From the NCBI GenBank assembly GCA_034620365.1, contig JAQGEQ010000363.1, forward strand, positions 1 through 64,000: a stretch of DNA of 64,000 bases, given 5' to 3'. This DNA is from Pegea sp. RAD2-039. Its lineage: Eukaryota > Chordata > Thaliacea > Salpida > Salpidae. The notes beneath the pieces are model-generated. The model worked only from the letters and a program-made list of their open reading frames with translations, made no database searches and had not been told where the DNA came from. This document shows positions 1 to 13,005 of the stretch, piece by piece; position 1 is the first letter of the stretch, and every line of letters starts with the position of its first letter. The translations under genes were made by a program, and so were the position numbers.

Positions 1-3000
1 TAATCATCTATTCATCTATTCTTCTATTCATCTAATCATCTATTCATGTAATCATCTATTCATCTATTCATTTAATAATCTAATCATCTGTTCATCTAAT
101 CATTTAATCATCTAATCATCTAATCATCTAATCATCTAATCATCTAATCATCTAATCATCTAATCATCTAATCATCTAATCATCTAATCATCTAATCATC
201 TAATCATCTAATCATCTAATCATCTAATCATCTAATCATCTAATCATTTAATCATCTAATCATCTAATCATCTAATCATCTAATCATCCAATCATCTAAT
301 CATCTAATCATATAATCATCTAATCATCTAGTCATCTAATCATCCAATCATCCAATCATCTATTCATCTAATCATCTAATCATCTAATCATCTAATCATC
401 TAATCATCTAATCATCTAATCATATAATCATCTAATCATCTAGTCATCTAATCATCCAATCATCTATTCATCTAATCATCTATTCATCTATTCATCTATT
501 CATTTAATCATCTAATCATTTAATCATCTAATCATCTAATCACCTAATCATCTAATCATCTAATCATCTAATCATCTAATCAACTAATCATCTAATCATA
601 TAATCATCTAATCATCTAATCATCTAATCATCTAATCATATAATCATCTAATCATCTAGTCATCTAATCATCCAATCATCTATTCATGTAATCATCTATT
701 CATCTATTCATCTATTCATCTATTCATTTAATCATCTAATCATTTAATCATCTATTCATTTAATCATCTAATCACGTATTTATCTAATCATGTATTCATG
801 TAATCATCTAATCATCTATTCATGTAATCATCTAATCCTCTACTCATTTAATCATCTAATAATCTAATCATCTAATCATCTAATCATCTAATCATCTAAT
901 CATCTATTCATCTAATCATCTATTCATCTATTCCTCTATTCGTTTAATCATCTAATCATCTATTCATTTTTTCAATTAATCATCGAATCATCTTTTCATC
1001 TATTCATCTAATCATCTATTCATCTATTTTTCTATTCATTAATTCATGTATTCATCTATTCATCTATTCGTCTAATCATCTATTCCTCTATTCATCTATT
1101 CATCTATTCCTCTATTCAATTAATCATCTATTCATCTAATCATCAATTCATCTATTCATCTATTCATCTATTCATCTATTCATCTATTCATCTATTCATC
1201 TATTCATCTATTTATCTATTCATCTATTCATCTAATCATCTCATCAGGAATTTATTTAATCATCTAATCATCTGTTCAACTAATCATCTAATCATCTAAT
1301 CATCTAATCATCTAATCATCTATTCATTTATTCATCTATTCTATTAATCATCTAATCATCTATTCCTATATTCATCTAATCATCTATTCATTTAATCATC
1401 TACCATCTGTTCAACTAATCATCTAATCATCTAATCATCTATTCATCTATTCATCTATTCATTTATTCATCTATTCATCTATTCATCTATTCATCTCTTC
1501 ATTTAATCATCTAATCATCTATTCATCTATTCATTTAATCATCTAATCATCCAATCATCTATTCATCTATTCATTAATCATCTAATCATCTATTCATCTA
1601 TTCCTTTATTCATCTATTCATCTATTCATCTATTCATCTATTCATCTATTCATCTATTCATCTATTCATCTATTCATCTATTCATCTATTCATCTATTCA
1701 TCTATTCATTTAATCATCTAATCATCTATTCATCTAATCATTTCATCATCTAATCATCCAATCATCTAATCATCTATTAATCTATTTATCTATTTATCTA
1801 CTCATTCAATTATCTATTATTCTAATCATCTATTCATCTATTAATTTAATCATCTAATCATCTATTCATCTAATCATCTGTTCATCTGTTCATCTATTCA
1901 TCTATTCATCTATTCATCTATTCATTCAATTATCCAATCATCTATTCATTTAATCATTTAATCATCTAATCATCTAATCATCTATTCATCTATTCAATTA
2001 ATCATCTAATCATCTTTTCATCTATTCATCTAATCATCTATTCATCTATTTTTCTATTCATTAATTCATGTATTCATCTATTCGTCTAATCATCTATTCC
2101 TCTATTCATCTATTCATCTATTCATCTATTCCTCTATTCATTTAATCATCTATTCATCTAATCATCTATTCATCTATTCATCTATTCATCTAATCATCTA
2201 ATCATGTATTCATTTAATCATCTAATCATCTGTTCAACTAATCATCTAGTCATCTAATCATCTAGTCATCTATTCATCTATTCATCTATTCTATTAATCA
2301 TCTATTCATCTATTCATCTATTCATCTAATCATCTAATCGTCTATTCATCTAATCATCTATTCATCTTTTCATCTAATCATCTATTCATTTAATCATCTA
2401 CCATCTGTTCAACTAATCATCTAATCATCTATTCATCCAATCATCTATTCATCTATTCATCTATTCATCTATTCATCTATTCATCTATTCATCTATTCAT
2501 CTATTCATCTATTCATCTATTCATTTATTCATTTAATCATTTAATCATCTATTCATCTCTTCATTTTATCATCTAATCATCTAATCATCTATTCATCTAT
2601 TCATTTAATCATCTAATCATCTAATCATCTAATCATCTATTCATCTATTCATTTAATCATCTAATCATCTAATCATCTATTCATCTTTTCCTCTATTCAT
2701 CTATTAATTTATTCATCTATTCATTTAATCATCTATTCATCTATTCATTTAATTATCTAATCAACTATTCATCTATTCATCTACTCATCTAGTCATCTAA
2801 CCATCTAATCATCTAATCATCTAATCATCTAATCATCTATTCATCTAATCATCTATTCATCTATTCATTTAATCATCTAATCATTTAATCATCTATTCAT
2901 TTAATCATGTAATCATCTATTCATCTAATCATCTATTCATGTAATCGTCTAATCCTCTATTCATTTAATCATCTAATCATCTATTCATTTAATCATCTAA

Positions 3001-4616
3001 TCATCTGTTCAACTAATAATCTAATCATCTTATCATCTAATCATCTATTCATCTATTCATCTATTCATCTAATCATCTATTCATCTATTCCTCTATTCGT
3101 TTAATCATCTAATCATCTAATCATCTATTCATCTATCCAATTAATCATCTAATCATCTTTTCATCTATTCATCTAATCATCTATTCATCTATTTTTCTAT
3201 TCATTAATTCATGTATTCATCTTTTCATCTATTCGTCTAATCATCTATTCCTCTATTCATCTATTCATCTATTCCTCTATTCATTTAATCATCTATTCAT
3301 CTAATCATCTATTCATCTATTCATCTATTCATCTATTCATCTATTCATCTATTCATCTATTCATCTAATCATCTAATCATGTATTCATTTAATCATCTAA
3401 TAATCTGTTCAACTAATCATCTAATCATCTAATCATCTAATCATCTAATCATCTAATCATCTATTCATCTATTCATCTATTCATCTATTCATCTATTCTA
3501 TTAATCATCTATTCATCTAATCATCTAATCATCTAATCGTCTATTCATCTAATCATCTATTCATCTTTTCATCTAATCATCTATTCATTTGATCATCTAC
3601 CATCTGTTCAACTAATCATCTAATCATCTAATCATCCAATCATCTATTCATCTATTCATCTATTTATCTATTCATCTATTCATCTATTCATCTATTCATC
3701 TATTCATCTATTCATCTATTCATTTATTCATTTAATCATTTAATCATCTATTCATCTCTTCATTTAATCATCTAATCATCTATTCATCTATTCCTTTAAT
3801 CATCTAATCATCTAATCATCTATTCATTTAATCATCTAATCATCTATTCATCTATTCATCTATTCATCTATTCCTCTATTCATCTATTCATCTATTCATC
3901 TATTCATCTATTCATTTAATCATCTATTCATCTATTTATTTAATTATCTAATCAACTATTCATCTATTCATCTACTCATTTAATCATCTAATCATCTAAT
4001 CATCTATTCATCTAATCATTTCATCATCTAATCATCCAATCATCTAATCATCTATAATTCTATTTATCTATTTATCTATTTATCTATTTATCTATTTATC
4101 TATTTATCTATTTATCTATTTATCTATTTATCTATTTATCTATTTATCTATTTATCTATTTATCTATTTATCTATTTATCTATTTATCTATTTATCTATT
4201 TATCTATTTATCTATTTATCTATTTATCTATTTATCTATTTATCTATTTATCTATTTATCTATTTATCTATTTATCTATTTATCTATTTATCTATTTATC
4301 TATTTATCTATTTATCTATTTATCTATTTATCTATTTATCCATTTATCTATTTATCTATTTATCTATTTATCTATTTATCTATTTATCTATTTATCTATT
4401 TATCTATTTATCTATTTATCTATTTATATATTTATCTATTTATCTATTTATCTATTTATCTATTTATCTATTTATCTATTTATCTATTTATCTATTTATC
4501 TATTTATCTATTTATCTATTTATCTATTTATCTATTTATCTATTTATCTATTCATCTATTCATCTATTCATTTAATCATCTAATCATCTAATCATCTAAT
4601 CAGTCATCTAATCGTT
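1..4616. repeat. 8-bp-unit minisatellite array with higher-order repeats
   Basis: An uninterrupted array of octamers, mainly TAATCATC, TATTCATC and TATTTATC. It runs off the left edge, so its full length is unknown. The plus strand is almost free of G. From about 4050 to 4545 the array is a nearly pure TATTTATC tract, while the rest mixes variants. Rare variants recur as blocks: one marker block is seen near 1021, 2043 and 3186, and another near 1401, 2399 and 3598. This points to a higher-order unit of roughly 1.0-1.2 kb. No coding sequence is seen inside. Confidence 0.97.
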
Positions 4617-5050
4617 TGAGTTAATATAGCCTGAGGGAAGGACTATTGGAAAAGCAATCATCAAAATAAAGGTCAATTAAATTGTTGATGATTTTTAAAA
4701 TGATAATTAAGTCGTATTTAGTTCGTCGATTTTCCAAAGTATCTAAACTGAAGAAGCTGAGATGATGTGTATAACTATCGCATTTCATATAAAGTTTTCT
4801 GCATACCAATCTTGTAAATGTTGCCTGAACAGATTCTACTTTTTTAATGTCAAAAACTTGATGTGGCATCCATGCACTAACATTGTATTTAAAAATCGAA
4901 CGTAGGTACAATTTGTAAAAATTGATAAAGAAGTATGTATCCTTAGAGATAGAGATCTTTATAATAAGGTGCCCAAGGTTGATTGATTTTCCAAAGATTT
5001 TGGAAACATAATTATGCCTTTTAAAGTCACATGATAAAATAATGTAGTAT
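4617..5050 (-). mobile_element. LINE fragment, C-terminal end of reverse transcriptase ORF
   Basis: The minus strand at 4621-4911 encodes a conceptual fragment typical of the region after the reverse transcriptase domain of CR1/Jockey-type LINEs. Key words are NVSAWMPHQV, KVESVQATFTRLVCRKL and LENRRTKYDLI. The same words recur in the plus-strand copies at 26.06-26.94 kb and 41.06-42.12 kb. The copy is truncated and abuts the minisatellite directly. It is a remnant without a complete ORF. Confidence 0.8.
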
Positions 5051-6733
5051 ATTGTGTAATTTATCAGATATATATAAGCATATAATATATATATAAGTAT
5101 TATATTCCATAAAAGTTAAGGCCATAACCTATCACGATGAATTTATCTTTGAAGAGTTAGATAAAAAAGCTTTATAGAAGTCTAATCTGCTTTGTTCTTG
5201 ACGATAAACCTTCATAAAGTATTCTTGTTGTAAAATTCTTGAGTTTTTTTCTATGTAGAAATGTTTTTATCATAATGCATTTTTTACTTAAAGTCTAAAA
5301 ATCGATTTGAGTTCCAGGATTTTATCTTTAAAGCTTGAAAAAGTCAAAAAGATTATTAAGATATATTCTTCTGAGATTTATTTCGAATATTTAATGATTT
5401 AGTAATATAATGTTTAACTTAGCAAACTGGTTTAAGTCTTGCCCTTTCATATATTAATTACCTATTTTCCAGTAATATTTATTTAAATTTAAAGATTCAA
5501 TTTTTGTATGTAAAGATTTTTTTCTGTGTGGGAAACATTAAACATATGTCCTAAAAGTCGCTTTTAGCTAGACAAGTTCTTAAGTCGATCTATTCTTGAT
5601 TAGAAATTTTACAAGTTGAAGAAAATAAGTAGAGATTTCTAATTCTCCGAGATAACCATCCAAGCTTCACATGAGTTGGTTTTAGTGATAGAAATACTCT
5701 TTACAAACATAAGAATAGTGTAAGCACTTTTTGCCGACAATTTTCGTATGTTTTTCCCTCACTATGGTTGAGATTGAGCCTCACGTTGCTTCATTTTTAC
5801 AAAAAAAAGTAAAATTATCAAGTTTAAGTCTGGATACATAAATAAATTCAGAAAGTTATTTACTAATTTAAAAATAAAATCTAACCTAATACGTTTTTTT
5901 CTGTATCATTTTGTACTTAAAAGTAGAATTTGTATTTTGTAATAATTTGAGTTTTAATAAAAGAAATTTGTAGTTAGTTGAGTTTTGTTGATTTCTCATT
6001 AAACTGTGGCACAACTAAATTGTGATTTGTTTAATAATTTCTTGAAGAAATTTAGATTTTTATAAAATTTATGTCAAACTTTTTTTACTACTTTGTTTAA
6101 TTCTAATTTTATCGAACTTCCAGAAATACTAAACCTTTCATTTATCATTAAAAATGTTTGTAAACTTATTCGGATTATTTTAGCAATTTTTAGTTGTGCT
6201 AAAAAGTAGTTTTAAATAATCTTCTTTAAAAAAGTTATTTCGGTTGATCTTGAGATAGCAACAATTTTAATTTTCTACTACAGTTCATTACCTTGCTGGC
6301 CAACTAAATAGACCAAAATTAACTAAATATAAAAGTATATTTTTACTCTAATAAAACTTGAATTGTTTTTCAAGCATTTTCCTATAAACAACATTAAATA
6401 TTTGGCACTTTTTCTAATAGTTTTTATGCAAACAAAAAACTAGACTGAAGCATATTTATCTGAAACCCAAAATGTTTCAAAGTGTTTCACAAACTCTGAT
6501 CTTGATGATACGAGAAGTCTTGACGTTCATTTATAATAAACTTTTATTTTTAGACATACATATTATTCAGCAGTTTTTCTTAAAATTTCAGGATTTAATA
6601 CTTGATGACAGCAACTGGGAAGACAATAAGTCATCTAATCACAAACAGTCTAATTATTAGAAAAAATGAATCTCTGATCATCAAACCAATGACTTAAAGC
6701 AAATTATTTTAAGAAGAAAGCAGAAGAAGTAGT
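5051..6733. other. AT-rich intergenic DNA, no gene seen
   Basis: No spliceable coding sequence or RNA gene is recognised. A short open frame at 6472-6660 has no recognisable similarity or splice context that I trust. The right end lies just downstream of the stop codon of the minus-strand Rheb-like gene. Confidence 0.5.
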
Positions 6734-8197
6734 CTATTGAATAACACAGCTTGATGTACAATGTCCTTCTTTCTTCTCGATCGATTTTAAAAGTTCCTCA
6801 AAAGCTTCATGAACTTGCTGCAGAAAAAATTACTTTTATCTTTAAATTGAACTAAATAAACATATCCTTACACAACGTATCTTTGAGGAAACTTCAAAAA
6901 ACTTGACGCCCCACGATTTGGCCAGCTTCTTGCCTTCCTCATAAGACACACGTCTCTCCTCACGTAGATCAGCTTTGTTGCCAACTAGTATCATAGGAGA
7001 ACTAAACATAAAATGTTGAAGTAAAATTAACTAATCAATCAAAAGTTTTTTCTTAATATTCAATTTTCATCTAGGTCTATTTATTATTTAGCTCAATTTA
7101 AATCTTTTCTGTTATTTGTAATTTAAATAATGAAATTGTAAGATCTAAATATTTACAGCAGGACAACTTTCGTTGATAGATTGGCTTTAGAAAACTTATA
7201 AGATGAATATATACTACTCTATAATTTATTTTTCATCTTGAAAGTCTTAACTTACTTTACACACATACTCTTCATCTTTTCATACAATTCTTTCACAATT
7301 TTGAAGCTGAAATATAAAAAGGTCACAAAATCTACAAAAATTGTTTTATGCTAGTTGCAGATTTAACATCTAAAGACAGAAACTATAAAAGATTTCTTTA
7401 AGTTTTACCTTTTACGTGAATCAATAGAATATGTCAGAATGTATCCATGAATGTCAAGAGCCTGCGCATGATGAAACAGGAAATACGTGTCCTGTAATGA
7501 TGAATATTGTTTAGAAATGAACAAATAATGTTATTTATTAAAGTACTAACACAACCAGCTGTGTCGACCACGTCGACCAAAAAACTCTTCTTTCCAAGAT
7601 CAAGTTGCTTGGTATAAGCTGAAAAATTCAACACTTAAAATTAGTAAAGAACAAATGAATAAGAATTGATGTTAGCCTCACTGTATTCAACTGTTGGTGA
7701 ATGTACAAAGGTATACCGGTTTTCTGTAAACTGTAATGCCATTGTTGATTTTCCTAAAAATATTTTGTTTAAGCATTTCAGTTATGCTAAGAAGATAAGA
7801 TAAAATAGAAATCTTTAGAATGTTGTTCAAGTGTAATTCATGATTCAACTTGAAAAAAATTCACACTTAAATAAAAAAAAAATAAGATAAATCATTCAAA
7901 GTATTTTTTTTAAGTATCAAATTATAAAAATAAATAAGTAAATTTTTAATTAAATAAAATTTCTTTAATAAAAGTTTAAACCAATAATAATAAAATACAA
8001 AGTCATAACAGATTTCTATTTCAACAAAGTATTATTACATTTTTTTCTAGGAAATGAGTAAAATCAATAAATATTTTGATTAATTTAGAGTTTTTGAAAA
8101 TAATAAATTTAGATTTTCTAATTTTGGAATTTAAGAAGTACTCACCAACAAAGTTGCATCCCATAATAGAGAGTTTTCTGTAAACTGTAGTCGTCAT
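6734..8197 (-). CDS. RHEB: Rheb-like small GTPase, paralogue 1 (7 exons, 179 aa)
   Basis: A Ras-superfamily GTPase of the Rheb subfamily, which in animals activates TORC1 on endomembranes. Coding exons, in transcript order: 8197-8146, 7753-7682, 7618-7551, 7491-7409, 7306-7256, 7001-6872, 6817-6734. All junctions are GT-AG and the sum is 540 nt in frame. Visible motifs are the P-loop GCNFVGKS (residues 13-20), switch I SPTVEYT (36-42), DTAGC (60-64), GYILTYS, VGNKAD, a SYEEGKKLA segment matching Rheb, and a C-terminal CaaX box CVIQ before TAG. The usual Gln64 is Cys, Arg15 is Asn and Tyr35 is His, so GTPase control may differ from canonical Rheb. It lies in tandem with paralogue 2 and shares every intron position. 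The start is chosen because it fits the Rheb N-terminus. Sure of family, less sure of orthology. Confidence 0.9.
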
Positions 8198-11100
8198 CTT
8201 ATACTAAAATAATTTATAAATTTAAAAGTTCTAAAAAATGAAATAAATTCCTTAGAAATCTAAAAAATGTAATCAATATGTTCAGATAAATTTATATTTT
8301 CTGTTTGTTTTTTATATGATGTAAATAAATCAGCATAAAATGCCAATAAAATATATAATAAATAATTGGTGAATTCAAAGTTTCTCAAGTTTAGTTATGA
8401 GAAACTTTTTGTTTTTAAATTTAAAAACAATTGAACAAATATTTAAAAAACACCCACAATTCATCAAATATTTATAGTAAAAATGAGGTATAAAATATTA
8501 TTAACAAGTTATAAATATTTAGAAATATTTCCAAGTACTATACAGTCAAGTAATTGATTACATAAAAACATATTTTTGCTTTAAAAATTAAAATTATTGG
8601 TCTGTTTTAGGTGCATAAAAACAAAAATAAATAATCTAAGACACCCTTATATTAAAGCTGTTTATTACAATAAAAGATAAAGTATTTCAAAAATTTGTCT
8701 CTCAATTGATAAAAATTAGGCATGCTAATATCATAATATTATATTTAAATACAGCTTTAAAAATTATATAACAAAAACAGTTTTTGTACAATATTCTTGC
8801 TCATACAAGCTTGAAAAAAAGTTTCTAGTCTTATCATCTTAAATGATCTAAGTAGTACAATTTCTATTGAACCAATGTGAAGTTAATGTTATTCCATTTA
8901 TCTTCAAAATGATTATTTCTATGAAAATTATAAAAATATAAAAGCTGATATAAAAAAGTTGTATTGTAACATTTTAGCAAATTGCTTAGAAAGAAGAAGA
9001 AACTGGTAGCTAAAAAACTATCAAACTAAAATAGGGTAAACATTTTCTCAATAGGTTCTGATTTATTTATAAAAATATACCAAAACAATAATAGTATAAG
9101 TTTATTCTAAGTAAACAAATTGCTTCTGTGTAAAATTAAATGTAACTGAATCGTGAAATATTATTTTATACAGAGTGTTGATATACCAGCGAAGTGTTTG
9201 ATTTATTTATTTAAAAACCTTGTTAAAATTTCACTAAGAATATAAAACTTCATTTTAAATCAAACTGATAAGTCCTACTTCTTATCGGGCAAATTTTTAT
9301 ATCTAGCTACACCGAACTAAAGGTCTTACTCTCGGTGGTTAAACGTACTGGACACTAGCTTGTAATAAATGCAAAGAAAACAATCGTCAATACCAGTGTC
9401 ATGACTTAACAAGAAGTCAAGATGAAGTTTGTCTTTTGATTAGACTCCTAGTAAACATGATCTGTCAGCTCGCATATATTTATTGTTATTAAATATTTTC
9501 ATAAATTATTGAAATAATTGGCGAATTATCAAAAAACTCTCCGGCTTTACTTTTACAGTAAAGTCAAAAGTTTTATGAATTATTGACCTTGAACATATCT
9601 TTTTAGTTTGTCAACTAAGTAAGTTTTTAAAAGTCAGTTTTTAAATAAACTACATTACCTCATTAGTATTACATGAGATTTGTTGTAATGACAAAAGCAT
9701 TTTGGGTACGTCCAATCAGCAGAGGCCAATATTGACGTAGTATTAGATTAACTCAATTTTCATCACTTAATGGTATTACTAAATGTTTTACTCATTTTTT
9801 TTGACTGAAATTATTTTTAAATAAATTGAGAGTACCATTATTAAGACAACTACAATAAAGTATATTGTTTGAAGAAGTGAAAAAATAGAACAATTTCTTA
9901 ATGAATACTGTTTTTTAAGCAAGAGTGATAATAGTGAATGCAGATATTACTTGTTAAAATATTTTATTCTTTTTATCAGGAAATTTCTTGGCATAAAAAC
10001 GATAATTTGATTAAATAATTTCTTTTGATATTCTGTTTGAAAATTTTTTTTTAATTCTTTTATTCAATCATCTTAATTATGAAAAAATAATTAGCTGATG
10101 ACATAGATTAGAAACTAACTAGATTAAAACAACTGAAATGATTTGCTTTACATTAAAATTCTCATTAGAAAGAAGAAATTAACTTTGGAGACTTAATATA
10201 AGTTTAAACTTCATGAATAAATCTGAATTTATGTCAGCTATAATTTCCATTTTTTAAGTTGACTGCTTAAATACTTAAGAATAAGTTAACGTACCAATTA
10301 TGTTAATATAAAGAAAAACTATATATATTCATAAAATTCTTCTAAAATAAAAGTAAAAAGTTTGTGAGTAGAAGCGTAATTTTGTAAGTTAGAATCATTT
10401 GGAAAATTTTTCCGCTACCATTTTTTTTCACAGCTTTTGTTGATTGAATAAAAAACGCACATAGATTTTAAATAAATTTTTAAAGTTAACATTTTTTTTT
10501 ATAAAATTTGTTATTTTTTACGGTTTACTTCAACTAGTCAAATAGTCAAATTCTGTTTATTTATCCTTCAACTTACCAATGTCTGTTCGAATCACCATGC
10601 TATGATAGTTTCAGTCTGTTAATTTCTAATAGACAATTATGGCCGTATTATTTAGTTGATTCATTTTTTTATTCAAAAATTTTATAGCAGCGAGTACAAT
10701 AAAAATTTTCTAATAAAATAAAAAATTGTATATTTCTCAACATAAATGGAGAAACAGGGGATATAAGTATACCATATATCAGTACAAAAAGTGTTTTATA
10801 AAAGCTGTTGATAATTTGATGCTGTTTTCGTGTTTGATGATTCATTTAAGTGATTGAAGTAGCTAAAACAAGTCTTCTTTTGTCAACGTTTGTCTTTTGT
10901 CATCAATAACTTTGTTTTAAATCTATTTTTTGCTAATTGAGTCAAAAAAAGGATTTAAATGCAGCATCAAAATTCATGAGATATCTACCTTAAAAACGTT
11001 AGTAAGACAGTCGACTTCAATTTACAAGACTAAATTTATTAAAGCAAATAAATGTTTTACAAAAAGATTCTAGTTTAGTTTCATTTATGACATATTTAAT

Positions 11101-11500
11101 GATTCTAAAAATGTCCAACTGAGTTGATAGTCTGGCCAAAGAATTAATCTTGTCTCTTGGTTCTCATGGCCGAAACAAGGTCTTGAAAAATTTATTAAAT
11201 TTTTAAAAGCAGTCAAACTTTAGAATCAAACTTTTTGAGACTTAATGTATTGAAACAGTTCGCTAGCTTTATTTTGAAAGGGTGTGCAAAAGGTTGGTTG
11301 CAACAAATTTTTATTAGAGTTTAATAATACTTAGCAGCTCCAGTTAAGATATCATTGTTAAATATAAAAAAAATATTGCAAGGTTAAAGCAAGAAGTTTA
11401 TTCATGATAAATAAAACAATTAGATCATATTATTATCAAAAATAAAAATAAAAATGGAAAGAAGAAGAAGAAACTTCAAGAAGAAATCAGTATAACTGGT
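8198..11500. other. AT-rich spacer between the Rheb-like genes
   Basis: This 3.3-kb stretch shows no convincing exon, RNA gene or mobile element. It must contain the promoter of the minus-strand gene ending at 6734 and the 3' flank of the gene at 11501-13005. No clear promoter motif stands out by eye in this base composition. Confidence 0.5.
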
Positions 11501-13005
11501 CTATTGAACAACACAAAGTTTTTTGGGTGATCGATTATTTACAAAATGTCCTTCTTTCTCTTCAATTGATATTAACAACTCATCAAAGGCCTTTGAAACT
11601 TGCTGAAGAAAAAGTAATTTTACAAATATGTTGACCCGCATGAAATAACTCTTACATAACGCTCCAAAGCAGAAAGTTCCAGAAACTTTGCTCCCCACGA
11701 TTTAGCCAAGTCCTTGCCAGCCTTATAAGACACTTGTCTCTGCTTATGTAGATCAGATTTGTTGCCAACTAATATTAAAGGCACTCTACAAATACAATAA
11801 TTTTCCTAAGATTAAAATAAAGTTAATTAACCAATAAGTGTTCTAAAATTTTTTATTCTACATTTGTATATCAACTATCTAAGTTTAGATAAACTAATTT
11901 TTTTGTTTGCTGGCAATATAAACACTGAAATATTGATATTTTGATGTTATTAGAACCAACAAAACTTATAAAGTTAGTTTGATTTTAGATACTACTTAGA
12001 TAACCATTATGTACATTATCTTGAAAGTTTAAACTTACCTTAAACACATATCTTTCATTTTTTCATGTAAAGACTTTACTATTTCAAAGCTGAAATAGTT
12101 TAAAAAGTAATGAAGACTTAATAAAATCAAATGACCATTTAACAATTCTAAATACAGATATAAGATATAAAAGACAACAGCTAAACAATGATTTACTTGA
12201 AGTAAAAATATATTCATTACCTTTTAGACGAGTCAATAGAATATGTAAGGATGTAACCATGTACATCAGCTGCATAAGTATCGTTAAGCGGTGAGTACAT
12301 GTCCTACATATATCAATATCATTTTCAAAATATACAAACAATGTTATTTTTAGGTACTAACGTGACCCGCTGTATCAACTAATTCAACTAAAAAGGTTTT
12401 TCCTCCAAGTTCGACTTGTTTCGTATAGGCTGAAAAAGATTAAATTTCTTAATCTAATGAATAATTTCAAAGATAATATTTCTTATTTGTCTTACTATTT
12501 TCAATAGTAGGTTGGTATACAGATGAAAAACTTTCTTCAGCAAACTGCTTTGCCATTGTAGACTTTCCTAGCGAGAAAAATACTTTGTTAAATCACAAAT
12601 TTGTGAAATCTTGAAAGAAGAAGATGACATGAAGCAAAAAAAAACAAAATTTATCAAAAGGTAACAACATCATGGTGTGACTAGAAACTAAACATTTTAA
12701 ATACACAATTAAACTATCTCTTAAATTTCATCTGTATTACATCTCAAATATTATATTTCTATGAAATAAAATATATATTTTTTAAAGAAGTTCATCAGAA
12801 AAAAAAATTATTAATTGACTAAACCAATTATAATAAATGTAAACTATCTTTTAAAAATTATAGAAATTTTCAGTTTAGTTAAAACTAAATTTTCAAAATT
12901 CTAATTAAATATATTTGGTTTAAACTTTTATAAAAGTTGATCTGAAGACTTACCAACAGAACAGCCACCCATAATGCAAAGTTTTCTGAAGATTTCAGGT
13001 TGCAT
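11501..13005 (-). CDS. RHEB: Rheb-like small GTPase, paralogue 2 (7 exons, 185 aa)
   Basis: The second Rheb-type GTPase. Coding exons in transcript order: 13005-12954, 12567-12496, 12429-12362, 12303-12221, 12089-12039, 11785-11656, 11602-11501. Exons 1-6 have exactly the same lengths as in the neighbouring paralogue (52, 72, 68, 83, 51, 130 nt). The total is 558 nt, in frame. Motifs: P-loop GGCSVGKS (13-20), switch I YQPTIENTYTK (35-45), DTAGH (60-64), GYILTYS, VGNKSD, a [11 protein letters not shown] segment, and the CaaX box CVVQ, predicting farnesylation. It is the more Rheb-like copy because Tyr35 and the PTIEN core are kept. However, Arg15 is Cys and the catalytic-position Gln64 is His. 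The likely origin is local tandem duplication followed by divergence. Confidence 0.92.

Noticed and set aside
1-4616. CRISPR array or telomere
   Set aside because: Units are 8 bp without unique spacers, the context is eukaryotic, and the unit is not a TTAGGG-type telomere repeat.
6472-6660. Short plus-strand open frame before the Rheb-like gene
   Set aside because: No similarity and no signal of selection; the length is expected by chance in AT-rich DNA. Possible splice-like sites around it are not convincing.
12035-12341. Minus-strand open frames spanning Rheb paralogue 2 introns
   Set aside because: They read through splice sites. The correct exons lie partly in other frames and are matched one for one by paralogue 1.
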